A model generated the notes under the pieces. That model saw only the letters and a program-made list of their open reading frames with translations, ran no database searches and had not been told where the DNA came from. A DNA stretch of 64,000 nt from Brachionus plicatilis (taxonomy: Eukaryota; Rotifera; Eurotatoria; Ploima; Brachionidae): assembly GCA_010279815.1 (NCBI GenBank), contig QEOQ01000180.1:1709214-1773213 (forward strand). Reading direction: 5' to 3'. This document shows, one piece after another, positions 33,385 through 52,759 of the stretch. A program made the translations under genes and the position numbers. The number at the start of each line of letters is the position of its first letter. Positions within the stretch are counted from its first letter, which is position 1.

Positions 33385-33990
33385 GAGTATTTCAAGAAAC
33401 TAAGCAAATCGACCACGACGTGAATGCTATTAAGCTTAACATTGAAATTCCTCCTTCAGAATAATATTAATGCAAAATAGTGAACTTTTTTCATTTGATT
33501 TTGTAAAACATTATGATAGATCTAGAGGTGAACCTTTTGAAACTTTTGAATTATATGTGCAAATTCTAAAGCCAGCTTATCTTATAAATTTATTCAATCT
33601 TATCATACTTTTATTACAGGATCAATTATAGGAAGATTATAGGAGGATAATTTTGAAGAAATTTGAGCTTTATAATTTTTTTTTGAAATTTTCTTTAAGA
33701 ATCTTTAAGGTTTATTGAAACGAAAATATGATTTTACCACAGACTACCAAAAGACAATGTAATTAATTTTTGCCGGTTTGAAAAATAAATTTGACTATGA
33801 ACTTAATATCCCAATTGATCGAGTAAAAAAAATATTTTCAATCTTGAGTTTGACTGAATTTTATTGAATGAAGATTTTTTCGACAAGCAAAACGCTATTC
33901 GTTTTTGGACTTTAATTTATTGAAAAAAGATGGATTTGGGATCTTTTCTGATCTTGTATTGAGAGGCATTTTAGCACATGTCGATTTGTA
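33385..33990 (+). pseudogene. decayed coding relic, family unknown
   Basis: Plus-strand pieces in changing frames look coding: FDRVFQETKQIDHDVNAIKL, FDFVKHYDRSRGEPFETFEL, and around 33750 FAGLKNKFDYELNIPIDRVK. Stops and shifts separate them. No known domain is recognisable. With the relic at 31541 and the LTR between, it may be part of an old retroelement or DNA transposon. Confidence 0.35.
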
Positions 33991-36900
33991 AGACAAAAGA
34001 ACAGACAAAATATGACGGATGGATTATTGATATGAGATTTGTTTTAAGAGAAGGCAAATTTTCAAATATTAAATGGTTTAAATCGGTTACTTTAAAAATT
34101 ATCCTTTGTTTTTTAAATAATTTTAATTGTTTTGTTTAAATCATAATTTTAAATGGTTAATGGGTAAATGTATCGGGTTAACGCTCCTAAACCCTTAACT
34201 CAATACCCTAAACCAAAAAATTTCCCAGTTCAAATGTCTCCTTATGAATTCCAAGACTTAAAAATATTTAGAGATTCAGCTAATATATGATCAATCCAGA
34301 CACACTTTCAAAATTTAGAGAAATACAGACGGGAAAAAATCTATCTAATTCTTATTAATTGATAAACTAAATTCACTTTTTCTTTAAATATTTATTATAA
34401 AAAATATTTTATTTTTGTATTAAAATGGAACTTCCCTTATTCAAAAAAATTTGATTTGGCTAAAAAAAGAGATTTTTTTTCAAAAGGACTAGAAAATTTT
34501 TCGTAACTAAAATTATTTATTTTTATCACTAAAATAAATTAACTTTAATGCTTTATGAATTTAATATAAGAATTTGCTATGATAATTATTTACAAAAATT
34601 TAATATAATTTTTTCACCAAATTCTAAAATGATTGATTTGGAAAGTGAAAACGAAAGTAATTTTATTAAAAGAATGGACACTCAAACATTTTCTAGATAA
34701 AGGTTAAAACCAAAAAGAAAGAAAAAGGCGCCGAGTTTTTTGAAGTTAAAAATTTATTTAAGATATTTAATTTTTTTTCCGAACAAAAATAAAAGTATTT
34801 TTACACTGAAAAAGTGAATAACTAAATAAAAGTGAACTTTTAAATATAAAAAGTATTTTTATCTTAAGAAAATTCTTTCAAATGCTAAAATTTATTTTAT
34901 ATAGATAGTAAGTAAATTTATACAGGTGAAGTTAGTGATAAAAGTATTTGCCTTTTAAAAATACTATTAATATTCTTGACAAACAGGTTGGTTTCCGATT
35001 TTGACGAATGTTTCAAAAAATCTCAAAAATCATCTGGTAAATCAACTGTGCGCATAAGTTTAAGCAAAGAGTTTGTTGTTCCTTTTTAGGTTAAAGAGCG
35101 TCATTAGTACAAAGAACAACGATGAAAATGTAAAGATGTTGATTTTTGGGTCAAATATCGTGTTTTGCGGACTAAAAATCTGGAGGAAACAGCTAGAGAA
35201 TTTGTTCAAGTCAAAAAGGGAGAAAGGCTTCCAAGATCAAAAATGGACCTGTCCATAAGAATTAAAATAAAAATTCGATGAAGTTATTTATCATTTAAAA
35301 AATGTTAATATTATTTTCAACAAAAAAATATTTTGCTCAGGAAAAAAATTTTTATTTGACAAAATATTAATTTTAACAAAAAATTTTTATTTAACAACTA
35401 GAAACTTTACTTTTTATTAATAAAAATAGTTGATTTAATTCAAAATGATTTAGTTTATTTTTGGGAATAATGTGTTTTAAAAAAAAGTATTTCGTTTAAA
35501 CAGAAAATTATTAATGCTTAATTTAAATGTAATTTCTGTAAAAAACACTAAAAGCCCCTCTCGTAATTCATCCTAAAATAGACTTGTGAGAGCCGTACTG
35601 TGACAATTGACGAACAAATAAGTAATTAATTCAGAAAATTACCTAAAACTTAATAAGTAATAGTAGCATAGGAAAATTAAATTTTTCATTTCAAATTTTT
35701 CAAATTTTAAATCCTTTAAAAGCAAATCTTTTTAAAGTATTTTTTTTAATTTTTAAGGCTATTCTTAATGCTTATTTTTCAAATAAATTTGAACATTAAG
35801 TTTCACAAAAAAAGGATATTTTATAAAACTTTTTTATATCTTTAATTTTATTCACCATGTGAACCTAAAAACTTGAATTTTTAAACAATTTTCTAATAAT
35901 AAAAATTCAATCAAAAACATAAATTATTAATAAAGTTTAATTTCAAATTTTTAAAATCCAGTTTCAATACATCAAAATTTGATTGACTTTCTGTAGGGAG
36001 ACTTTTAAATTCAGCCTATTTACCTGATATTTAAATAAATCTCTTTTTTGATCAAAAGTAGATGAATCCCTTAAAAATTTAAAAACTTTTGCCTCAAAAA
36101 AGTTTGACGACGAATTTTTTAAATCTAGTTTTTGATAGGAAAAATTATGAATTTTATTAGCTCAACTCAATATTTTTGATTTTTTTGGAAAAAAAAATCT
36201 ACTTTAATATCTAAATACTTGTAGTGCGTTGAATTTAAAAAAGACATTTTTGCATCGTTGAATGTCCTTACATAAAACTATTTTCTTTGTCGAGAATTTT
36301 TCAAATCTTAAAGGAAATAAAAGCTTCAATGAACTCCCAAATTAAAAACAAAAATTCGGTAGTCCTAGTCACAGCATAATATCACTCAACGAATCACCTA
36401 TTGAATAATATTTTTAGTAATTAAAAAATCAGCTATAATTAGTTTAAGTCAATTATTTTGATTTTTCAAATGAATTAAAATAAAATAAAAGAAAAAGTCT
36501 TAAATAAAAAACAACAAACTTTTGACAGAGCTTCTGGGGATAATATACCTGCATTCTAAGATTGAATTTTTTATTTAAAAAAAGAAAAATCTCTAAATCT
36601 TAAATTTTTTAATTGATTCTGTAACATGATTTTTTTAACTCTTGTAATTTTTAATTTAAATTTATTTCAAATTTTTTTTAACATAAATTTGTAATAAAAG
36701 ATGAAAAAGTTCCAGGAAATTGAAATTGTTTTGTTTGACTAAACCTTTTGAATTAAAAATTTTCTTTATAATAACATCGAATTTTAAAAGAGGCTGATTT
36801 AATTCTAGGAAAATCGTAATTATAAATATTTTCAAATAATAAACTTTTTTAAAGGATACCGTTATAAATTTTCGAAATACAAATTGCAGTCTAAAAAATA

Positions 36901-38337
36901 TTTAGCTTAATAAGATTTATTGTTCAACAAAAAAATATGGAATTAACTTTTTAGTTTAAAACACCATAAGAATTTTCTTCAGAATTTTAAACAATCTCGC
37001 TATTTTTTTACAGTAATTTATTCAGTGCATGATAGACCTTTTGACAATTAATTAAGGGTTTTTGAAAAGATTTTCATATTTCCAAACTTATTCTCAATAA
37101 AAATAAATGATTTATTAAATTAAAAATGAATGAAAAATTGAAATTGTTTTAATTGAAGATTAATTTTTTAATTCTTTATTTTAAAAATGTTTCTTCTTTT
37201 TTTTGAAAAATCTAGCCTTTATGGAATTTATTTATCAAGTCATGCTAATAGGATAACTAGTTTAATTATTTATTATTATATTTTCATTTTAGAGAGTTAA
37301 ATAAATAAATAATTCTTAGGTTATTGAAAATTCTTTTAGGGAACAAAGTTAACAAAAAAGCATTGAATTATTAAGTATTTACAATTTTTTTTTATTTCTT
37401 AATGAATTAGCAAAAATATTTTTAAAGCGTTAAATATTACTTAGATTACCTGAGTTAAAATTTTCTTTAAAAAAGCTTTTTTACATCTTAATATTTTTTT
37501 TTAAATAAACCTTACTTTTCATAGACTTTTTTATTTAAGAAAATTTTCAAAAAGAATTAAAATTTAACTGTTTAATAATCTTTTAATTACAAATTTTCAA
37601 ACAGGCCTACTTAGAACCATTTTTCAGGCAAAAGTTAAGTACTTTCAAGAATTAATAATGAAGGTTAAGCCAAGTTGTTAGCTGATTGAAAATGAATATA
37701 ATCTTGAAGACACTAAATATAATTAAAGTTTTAGGAAATCAAAAACATTTAAAAAAATAGAATATTTTCTACCAAAATTAAAAAATTCATCAGCAATCAA
37801 AGAAAATTTAAAATTCGTTTTTTTTCCAGAGATTTTTTAAATATTTTTTTTTAATTTCGTTCAAATTTCAAACAAAAATTATTTCAAATATCGAAATAGA
37901 AATTTTGTTCAAATAACAACAAAATAATATTCATTTTATTCAAAATATTTAACAAAAATTCTTTCTTAGTAATCTGCAAACTCAAAAAATTATTTATTGA
38001 CTTGCAATATAAAAAATTCCAAAAGTCAGCTGCTAGTGGACTCATGAAAAAAATTAAATTTAATTAAGGGCCTGGATTTTTAAAGTTTAAAACATGATTT
38101 TAATGATTTATTTTTCTAAACAATTAATGTTTTTCGAATGTTTATGAATACATTCAATTTAGAAGAAACCTTAAAGACGACAAAAGGTTAGATCAAGTCC
38201 TACAATAAAAATCAATTTAAAACATTTTATTCTAATTGTGAGATTTGATCTAAGTCTTCCAATTCGTAAAAATTTTTATTTTTAATTTAGATATTGAAAT
38301 TCGAGAGAAATGACAAAAAAGTTAATCATACAATAAA
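33991..38337. other. non-coding AT-rich region
   Basis: About 4.3 kb with only short frames. The 61-codon frame at 35073-35258 and a fragment at 34630-34700 read slightly protein-like (MIDLESENESNFIKRMD) but have no recognisable domain or clear exon structure. No gene is called. Confidence 0.4.
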
Positions 38338-39499
38338 ATGATCACCAAAAAATTGATTTCCCAGACAATTCCTACAGTTTATAATGACAAAAATGAATTT
38401 AATAATTTGAGTGAAAATTTCACTCTGACATCGAGCTCATATTTGACTCCAAAAAGACAAGAATTGGATCATAAACAAATGGATTTAAAGTCTGTTAATT
38501 ATTTTGGAAGTAAAAGCAGCACGAATTTTAAAAAAGTAAATAAACAGCATGTTAATTCGAATGATTTAAACCAAGCTAAAAACTCCAATTATTATAATTT
38601 CAACAGTAATAGCTATAATTTTTATAATACATCTTTTTCGAATGAAAATCTTGAAAAATTTAAAACAAACAGTATAAATTCGGATTTAAATCAAGAGTCG
38701 TTTATTTTGCCAAAAAATAAACAGCAATCATTTCAAAAATATGCCATCGAGAGGCACATTAACCATTTTAAGCCTCAGAACTTGAACTCAAACAACACTA
38801 AGATGATGATTACCAAAATGCTGAATGGAAATATTGACGATGGTCCGCGAAATGAACCTAATTTTAATTCCAAAGACACAAATTTAAAACAAGCTAAGAC
38901 TGAAAACAGCAAGATTGTAAGTGAATATTTGAATATTATTTAACAATTATGGGAATGATCATTTGCTACAAATTGTTAATACTTTTCAATATCTAATAAG
39001 AGAACTTTAATTTTAATTATTTTTTAATAATTAAAAAATATTCCAAGAAAAATTGTAGAATTTTATTTATACTGAATAAAATTTTATAAAGAAACAAAAT
39101 TGAAGTCAATGGAAAGATTAAATGTAAAAATTTCAAGTAAAGTGAATTAGTATAATATCTAATTAATTTTTTCAAAAGCATTTTTATAAATGTTTTAGTA
39201 GAACTTTTTTTAAATTTTGAGCCAAGTTTGTTTAGATTTTATTAAAAAAGGAAAAATTAAATTTTGAGAGTTAATTTGATTAATTAATCTTAAGCAACTG
39301 GTAGTATTTTAACTTATTTCGACCACGTAATCTAAAAATAGTTTTTAAAAAGTTTTTGGAAATTTTTATCAGTACTTATTAACTTGAATTTACACAATTA
39401 ATATCAATAAAAAGTGTATAAATAGTAATATTAAAACAGTTTTAAAATAATTTTCTTTAGGACCGACCATATGAAATTAAGAAATCAAAGAGTAAGTAG
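38338..39499 (+). CDS. Asn/Ser-rich low-complexity protein, two exons; possibly an alternative 5' part of the DYRK locus
   Basis: A 193-codon frame from 38338 ends at an ideal donor (ATT|GTAAGT at 38916/38917). An acceptor TTCTTTAG precedes 39461, and the following exon reads DRPYEIKKSKSK to a stop at 39497-39499, giving 205 residues. Composition is dominated by Asn, Ser and Lys (runs such as NSNYYNFNSNSYNFYN), so it is probably disordered. AATAAA occurs near 39657. A second donor, AGA|GTAAGTAG at 39491/39492, could instead splice onward toward the DYRK exons 1.8 kb downstream, but I found no exon in matching phase. No domain is recognised. Confidence 0.5.
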
Positions 39500-41281
39500 A
39501 ATGAATTCAGACAATTTTTTTATTATTTCGCCTAAAAGAAGATAAAAATCAAATTTTTAACTGAATTTTTAATTCAAAAAAATTAACAAAAGGTAAAAAT
39601 TCATTATTTTTTCCTTAAACGCATCACCAAAACTAGCGTAATCTATGAATCTATGAAATAAATTTAATTAATTGTTTGCAAAAAAAATTCGTTTTTTTTA
39701 ATTTACGAGTAAAGAGCTTAATTTCAAAATTTTTCAAAGAAAGTTAAAATAAATAAATAATTTTTTTTTGTTTTATCATTAAATAATAACAATTGAAAAA
39801 AATGATAATTTAAGATTTCATAAAATTTAATTTTTTTATTAATATTAATCAAGCTAACTGGTTCTAAATAGTAATATGTATTTTGAAGTGTTTTTTAAAT
39901 TGACTCTCTATTTGCTTAGTTTTTCTTACAAACAGTATTTGATCATATATATGGTATCATTTAAATATTTTTAAACTTTAAAAAAAATTTAGCCTGTTTA
40001 TTTTCGAGTTAAATTCTCTAAAATAAGATAATTAAAATTTGAAAGGTTAAACATTCATTTTATACTGATCAAACTTTTTTTCTCAATGTTTTATAATTCA
40101 AAACGTAGACAATTTTTAAAATTTAATTCTATTTATAATATATAATTAGTTTTATAAATAAAATCTCAATTGTTTTAAGGTAATTTTGATTCTAATTAGA
40201 AAAGACGAGCAAATAGTACCTGTTTTAAATCGACCAAATATTGGAACATTATTCATTAATATTCAAATTAAGAATCACATCAAGCGTTTAGGTCAATTCA
40301 TTGCATAAATTTGCCAAGTGTTCTTGAAAGTTCTAACGAAATCTCAAACAGTTTGTCAATTACCAATTACTTGGCACAATATTTTATTCCTACCTGATAT
40401 TTGTTTCACGTGGATAATTTGCTTTTGTAAATATTACGTTTGTAAATTTTGTTTGCCAGAACTTCCATCTCGAAAAACATTCAAAATATCATAAACTATA
40501 CACTACTTGAAAAGAAAAAACTATGTTTTTATTCTAAACCAATTTTATACGTCTAAAAAAAATCTGATTTTAAAGTATGCATTGATCACATAATGGAAAA
40601 ACTCATAAAAACCTTTTTATTTTCCAAACTTAGATACATATAAAAGCTAAAATAACAAATTTATAATCAAGCCAAATGAAAACAACAATTGAGTCAAACG
40701 CTCTTAATGTGTTAGATTAAAAATTTTAAGTGTTTAATTTAAAGATTAAATTTAGCCATGAAAACGATTGTCAACAGCTTTTTTTTCGAAATTTATTTTA
40801 AACTAAGCTGAAAAATTTTTTTAAAGCAGGCTATTTTGCCAAAGTTTTATTGCGTCGAGGAATCCAACTGAACTTTTTTTCAAAATTCCATGGCACCAAA
40901 TTTTAAATTAGCTTTATAATTTAAATTGATTTTATAAAGTTTCTGTTTATTTAATGATAAAATATTCATCTAATAAATTCTCAATAACTTCTATATGCCT
41001 TTAGTTTATCGAGCTTACATCTGATTTTGTGCAGGTAAAATATTAATTAAATCTCGAGCTGAGCTCCTCGAAAATTCCTGCCCATTAATGAACTCATTCC
41101 TTTTTCTAGTCACAACAAAATATTTTATTTCTAATTGATTTCCAGAGTCTTTCGTTTTTTGGTTGAAGATTAATATTTAAATTACCGATTGTTAAAAAAA
41201 CTTCAATATTGGCTCACATTTTGTTCTGGCAACTAGATTTGTTGTTATTTTTTTGAGAAATGAAATAATATTTGACATATA
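39500..41281. other. non-coding spacer before the DYRK first exon
   Basis: AT-rich; either intergenic with the DYRK promoter or a large intron if the 38338 exon belongs to the kinase gene. Nothing else seen. Confidence 0.35.
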
Positions 41282-47958
<6,677 letters not shown>

Positions 47959-50424
47959 TCAAACAAATAACTAAAAGGCTCGTGGTCTCTTGATTTTTAT
48001 AGTAATATTCTTTGTTTGTATTTTCAACGCTTGCTTGGATAACATCTTAACAACAATCCAACTATTAATCTTTCAGAATATTAAATGATTGTTTTATATT
48101 CTTTTTAATATTCTGGAAGATTTAAATATAAGTTTGATGAACGATTTTTTTAAAACTAATAAATACACACTGCAAGCCTTGGGTTTTATTTTTGCTGATA
48201 GTGAATATCAAATACTCACATAACGAAACTTTTCTTTTATAAATGCTAACAGTAATCGATCACTATTAGATCTTAGATTAAATATTGGCTTTTTTAAGAT
48301 TATAACAACGATAACACATTTAATGAGTACCATTTTCAAAAACATATGAATATCATGCAAAATACCATCGATGTAAATGAACACGATTCAGAGGATAAGA
48401 AAAACAGTTTGAATACTTTTTTCCCGCCGCTACACTAATCCGAATTTTATTTTATCACTCATTTTTTTTTTCAAGAAATAAATGTTTAAATTTATGATCA
48501 AAATCAAACCGAATGAGCTTTCAAACATTTTTAAAATTGAGAATAACGAATTTTTTTATAAATAAAAAAAAAACTATTTTTATTTTAATTAAATGGATAA
48601 AATTTTTAAAAAGCTATAACCGTTTATATTTTTGCATTTAATATTTCTAAAAAAAGATTATTTTTAAAAAAGAATTGTTTTTAATTGTTCTATAATTTTT
48701 TAATCTAATAAAATGTTATTTTTAAAAATGGTTTTAAAAAAATTTTATTTAAAAATTAAAGTTGTGAAAATAGCTTAATTGATGTAAATTATTTTAGCTT
48801 TGAGGTAAAGGATAATTTTTCAAAATAAATTGTTTGTCTGAAAAAGATCTCAGGTAAAAGCTTAAAAATGGAAATTCAAATTTGCTTTTTTAATTAAAAT
48901 TCAATTAAATTAAAAATATTTTTTAAAATAATAAGCAATATTAAGTAAATCTAATCCCTTAAAAAAAATATTTTTTTTTTAGTATTTATTTTAGGATTTT
49001 TGTACATTTAGAAGGTGGTTATTGTTTTGCCATTTTGAAAAACAAGGAAGCCTTGAAATATCTTTAAGTTGGAGAATAAAGTTAATATTTAAAAAATTTT
49101 CTGATCTCGATTAATTATGTAAAAGTAAGTTAATGTCATACTCCTGAGTTTTGATAATTTTTGGTTTTAGTAAATTGGAAAAAACGCTATAATTATTTCG
49201 GGATAATTATTCTAAAGCAATTTTTCATTTAACCAAAAAACATTACAAGTTAAATTAAAGATGATTTTATCGACCAAGCTGAACATTTGATAAATACTAA
49301 TGATATCAAAGAGGAGAATAATTACGAAATTAGCCAACAACATGCAACTTCTAACAAAATAAATTAATAAATTGAAGAAAAAATAATTCCAATTCGCCTT
49401 AAAATTGAAAGTGTTGTCTTTCTCCTCAGAAAGTTTTAAAAATATTTTATTATTCAATCACTAATTATTTTGACTTATTATTCAATCATAGAATTTAAAT
49501 TCATTAAGATGTAAGATGATTCTGAATTAAAATTATGAATAAAATATATGTAAAATCAGTTTAATCTTTTACGCAATGACCACTTGATTCTGCTAATAAA
49601 ATTTACTTAATATTTTTTTTTAAAGTAAGAAATTTTACAAATGAAGTAGTTCCTGAGACTTCAATTGACTCGAGTAGCTTCAAATTAATCGTAAAAGCAA
49701 AAGCTTACTTTGGAAAATAAAATTAAAATTTTTAATTGTTTTGATTTTAAATTTAATTATTTAAATCTATTTATCTTTTATTTAAAAAAAATTAAAATAA
49801 TTAATAAAAACTAATAAAAATTTTCATTAATATAATAAATAAAAATTTAAAATTTTTTTGGCCATACTCTTAAAATTTGAATTCATGAAATATGAAAAAA
49901 TTATTTTTAGTAATCTCTTGAAAATCAACGATTTATTTGACCGCAGTAGGAATAAATCTGGTGAGACTCAAATGTGTACTGAATCTTTGAATCATAAAAT
50001 TTGCTTTATTTAAAAAAATTCCAATATAAAAATATTTTGCATCGGATTATTTTCCCGTATCTTGTTCCTCTAATTAATGATTCGAATTCTCTCCCATTGA
50101 AACCAAAAATCCTTTGATCAAAAAAGTTTCTTTGATCTGTTCTAATTGGAGTTTTTTTAAAAAAAAACTCTAAATAATATTTTTTTAATTTTTTTTAAAC
50201 TTGACTGTTTTAAACTTGAAATGAAAATTTTTTGTTTTACATTTTAAAACTAACAGAAAAATCTGTTGTTTAAAATCCATCTTTTTATTAAGAATGTACA
50301 TTTTGTATTGGAATTTTTGTATAAATATTCACAATGCCTCAACAATCAAAAAAAATTCATATGTAAAAAGCTTGTCATCCGAGAAATAAAATTTAAACCA
50401 TTATTTATATTATGAATATATATT
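47959..50424. other. DYRK 3' flank, non-coding
   Basis: AT-rich DNA with no supported gene. It must hold the DYRK 3' UTR. Confidence 0.4.
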
Positions 50425-50551
50425 ATGAATAAAGCCATACCCAAATTAACGACGACCTTAAAGACTCACAAAGCACAACAAGCCCATCTCACAAATACTG
50501 GACACCCTTTGACAAGTTCAGACATGTTACCTGGAACCTGGATCGTCAAAT
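50425..50551 (+). other. open frame running into the assembly gap
   Basis: A 42-codon stretch (MNKAIPKLTTTLKTHKAQQA ... PGTWIVK) has more balanced composition than its surroundings and is cut by the gap at 50552. It may be the edge of a gene or of a repeat that broke the assembly. It cannot be classified. Confidence 0.3.
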
Positions 50552-50768
50552 NNNNNNNNNNNNNNNNNNNNNNNNNNNNNNNNNNNNNNNNNNNNNNNNN
50601 NNNNNNNNNNNNNNNNNNNNNNNNNNNNNNNNNNNNNNNNNNNNNNNNNNNNNNNNNNNNNNNNNNNNNNNNNNNNNNNNNNNNNNNNNNNNNNNNNNNN
50701 NNNNNNNNNNNNNNNNNNNNNNNNNNNNNNNNNNNNNNNNNNNNNNNNNNNNNNNNNNNNNNNNNNNN
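50552..50768. other. assembly gap (217 N)
   Basis: Run of N. The frame drawn across it is not evidence of a protein. Confidence 1.
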
Positions 50769-52759
50769 TAAATTTAGTTTTTTTTTTAATTTATTGATTT
50801 ATTTAATTTAAATAAGTAAATTTAAATACAAATTGCTTTTGAATCCGGTTTAAAGACTTAATAATTAACATTTTCCAAGACTTAATTTTATTTATTTTTA
50901 TCTAATTATTTCATCTAAAAAATTGAATCAAATCTGTTAGGATTTTTTAACCAATTATATAAAATTTTGTTAATTTTTAATATCTTTTAAAAATTATTAA
51001 GTTGAAACAATTTTGTTAAAAAAAGTATATTGTGTTTGTCTTAAATTGATTGAAATTGAAAATTGAAAACATCATTTATTGCTAGGCATGAGTTTATACT
51101 TCTATGTTTGATTTATCCGATTCAAAAGTGAACAAAATTAGATGTTCAATCGATTGGGCCTATTTCGCAATCTCAAAAATTGAGTAAACTACCAGTAAGG
51201 ATATTTTTTTTATCAAATAAAAACTAGATTTTCTTAATTTTAATAATTAAAAATATTGTGAGGCGACCATTGAAATCAAAATTAATTCTTTCTATTTTTT
51301 ATTTTTTATCAATTTTAATTTAATTTAATCGCCCGTTCTGTTATATTTGGAAATTTTTGGAACAAAGAAAAAAAATAAATTTAAAATTGAAATAATTTTT
51401 AAAAATTCCTAGAGTCGGATTTTAAGAAAAAAGTTATTTGAATTTTAAAGTTTTGTTTTTGGTTCATTAACACTTATCCGTCTAAAATCGGGTCAAAAAT
51501 GCTAATTAAGCCTTAATTAATATATCATTAATATCGAAAATACTTTATTAATATATTTGTACTTTATTTATTATAATCAATTCATTATAAATTCTTTTTT
51601 TTTCAACCAAGATATATTCTTATATATAGTCAAGTTTGCGGACTTAAAGTGATCTTTTTTTCATATTTATTCTTGCGATAATTCACCCTATCTAATTAAA
51701 AAGGGCTAAATTTTCCATTTATTTAGAAACTAAATTATGCTTTTTAAATTTAAAAATGATATTCGTAAATATAAAATTTTTAGAAAAAATTTGACAGGAT
51801 ATTCTAAATTAATTATTGCATCAAAGTAAAAATCATCAATTTGTTTCATTTCAGGATTAAATTTAAATAAGCTCGATTTTTCTTATAATGACATTCGAAA
51901 ATTATGCTTGAAAATCTAAATTTTGAATCTCAAATTGACTATTTGATGTATATGATTTATTTCTAAAAATTTTCTATTCAAAATAGCTATTCATGCTAAT
52001 AATAAAATATTGATTCATATATGTTTAGAGACATGTCCCTCGATTGGATTGAAATTGAACTCAAATGCAAAAAAAGAGTGAATTTTATTTTATTTTATTT
52101 TTTAATTTAAAAAAAGGTAAAAACATTTTAACAAGGAAGAATAAGGATAGAGTAAAGTGGAAAAAACAAAACAAAAAAAATGTATTTTGATAATTTTGTA
52201 ATATTTTAAAATAATTTAACAAAAAAAAAAAAAAGAACCAAAAACCATAAGTTACAAGTCAAAATTTTTAAATAACCAAAGCAGAGTGTTGATTATTAAT
52301 TTTAGAAATTTTTAAAATTTTACGATTTTTGAGTATAAACAAAATTTTGTCAACAACAAAAAAATAAATGAAAAATAATTTAAATCGTTTTTATTTTGAT
52401 TCAAGGACTAAAAAAAATCCTGTGGCTCTAACCCGTTAAGACGCTGCTTGTCACACTTGTAGACGCAGCGCCTTGACTATGTACATTTGGATATTTAGAA
52501 GAAAATAGCGGCACAACAAAAATTCCGAGACTTGATCAAACTTTTAAGCTGCCAAATTTTTACACAATTTTGCAAGCAGTCAAAAATTTAAAAAAACAGC
52601 TCTTTAGACCATCGAACAGGAGGCTTTTTTTCTAAATGAAAGCCTCCGAGCCTAACACCAAACCGTTTTAATTATTAAATAAATTAGAATATTTTTAAAC
52701 AAAAAAAAAAAGAAAAAAAATAGGAAAAAAAAACTTTACAATTGACCACAAAAACGTTC
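50769..52759. other. non-coding region including the 3' UTR of the minus-strand gene at 52760
   Basis: AT-rich. In the presumed 3' UTR there are two small stem-loops: CGCTGC...GCAGCG at about 52442-52470, and GGAGGCTTT...AAAGCCTCC at about 52619-52647. Their role is unknown. No other gene is seen. Confidence 0.4.
52619..52647 (-). repeat. hairpin in 3' UTR
   Basis: GGAGGCTTT pairs with AAAGCCTCC across an AT-rich loop, a 9-bp perfect stem about 110 bp beyond the stop of the minus-strand gene. It does not match the histone stem-loop consensus. Confidence 0.6.
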
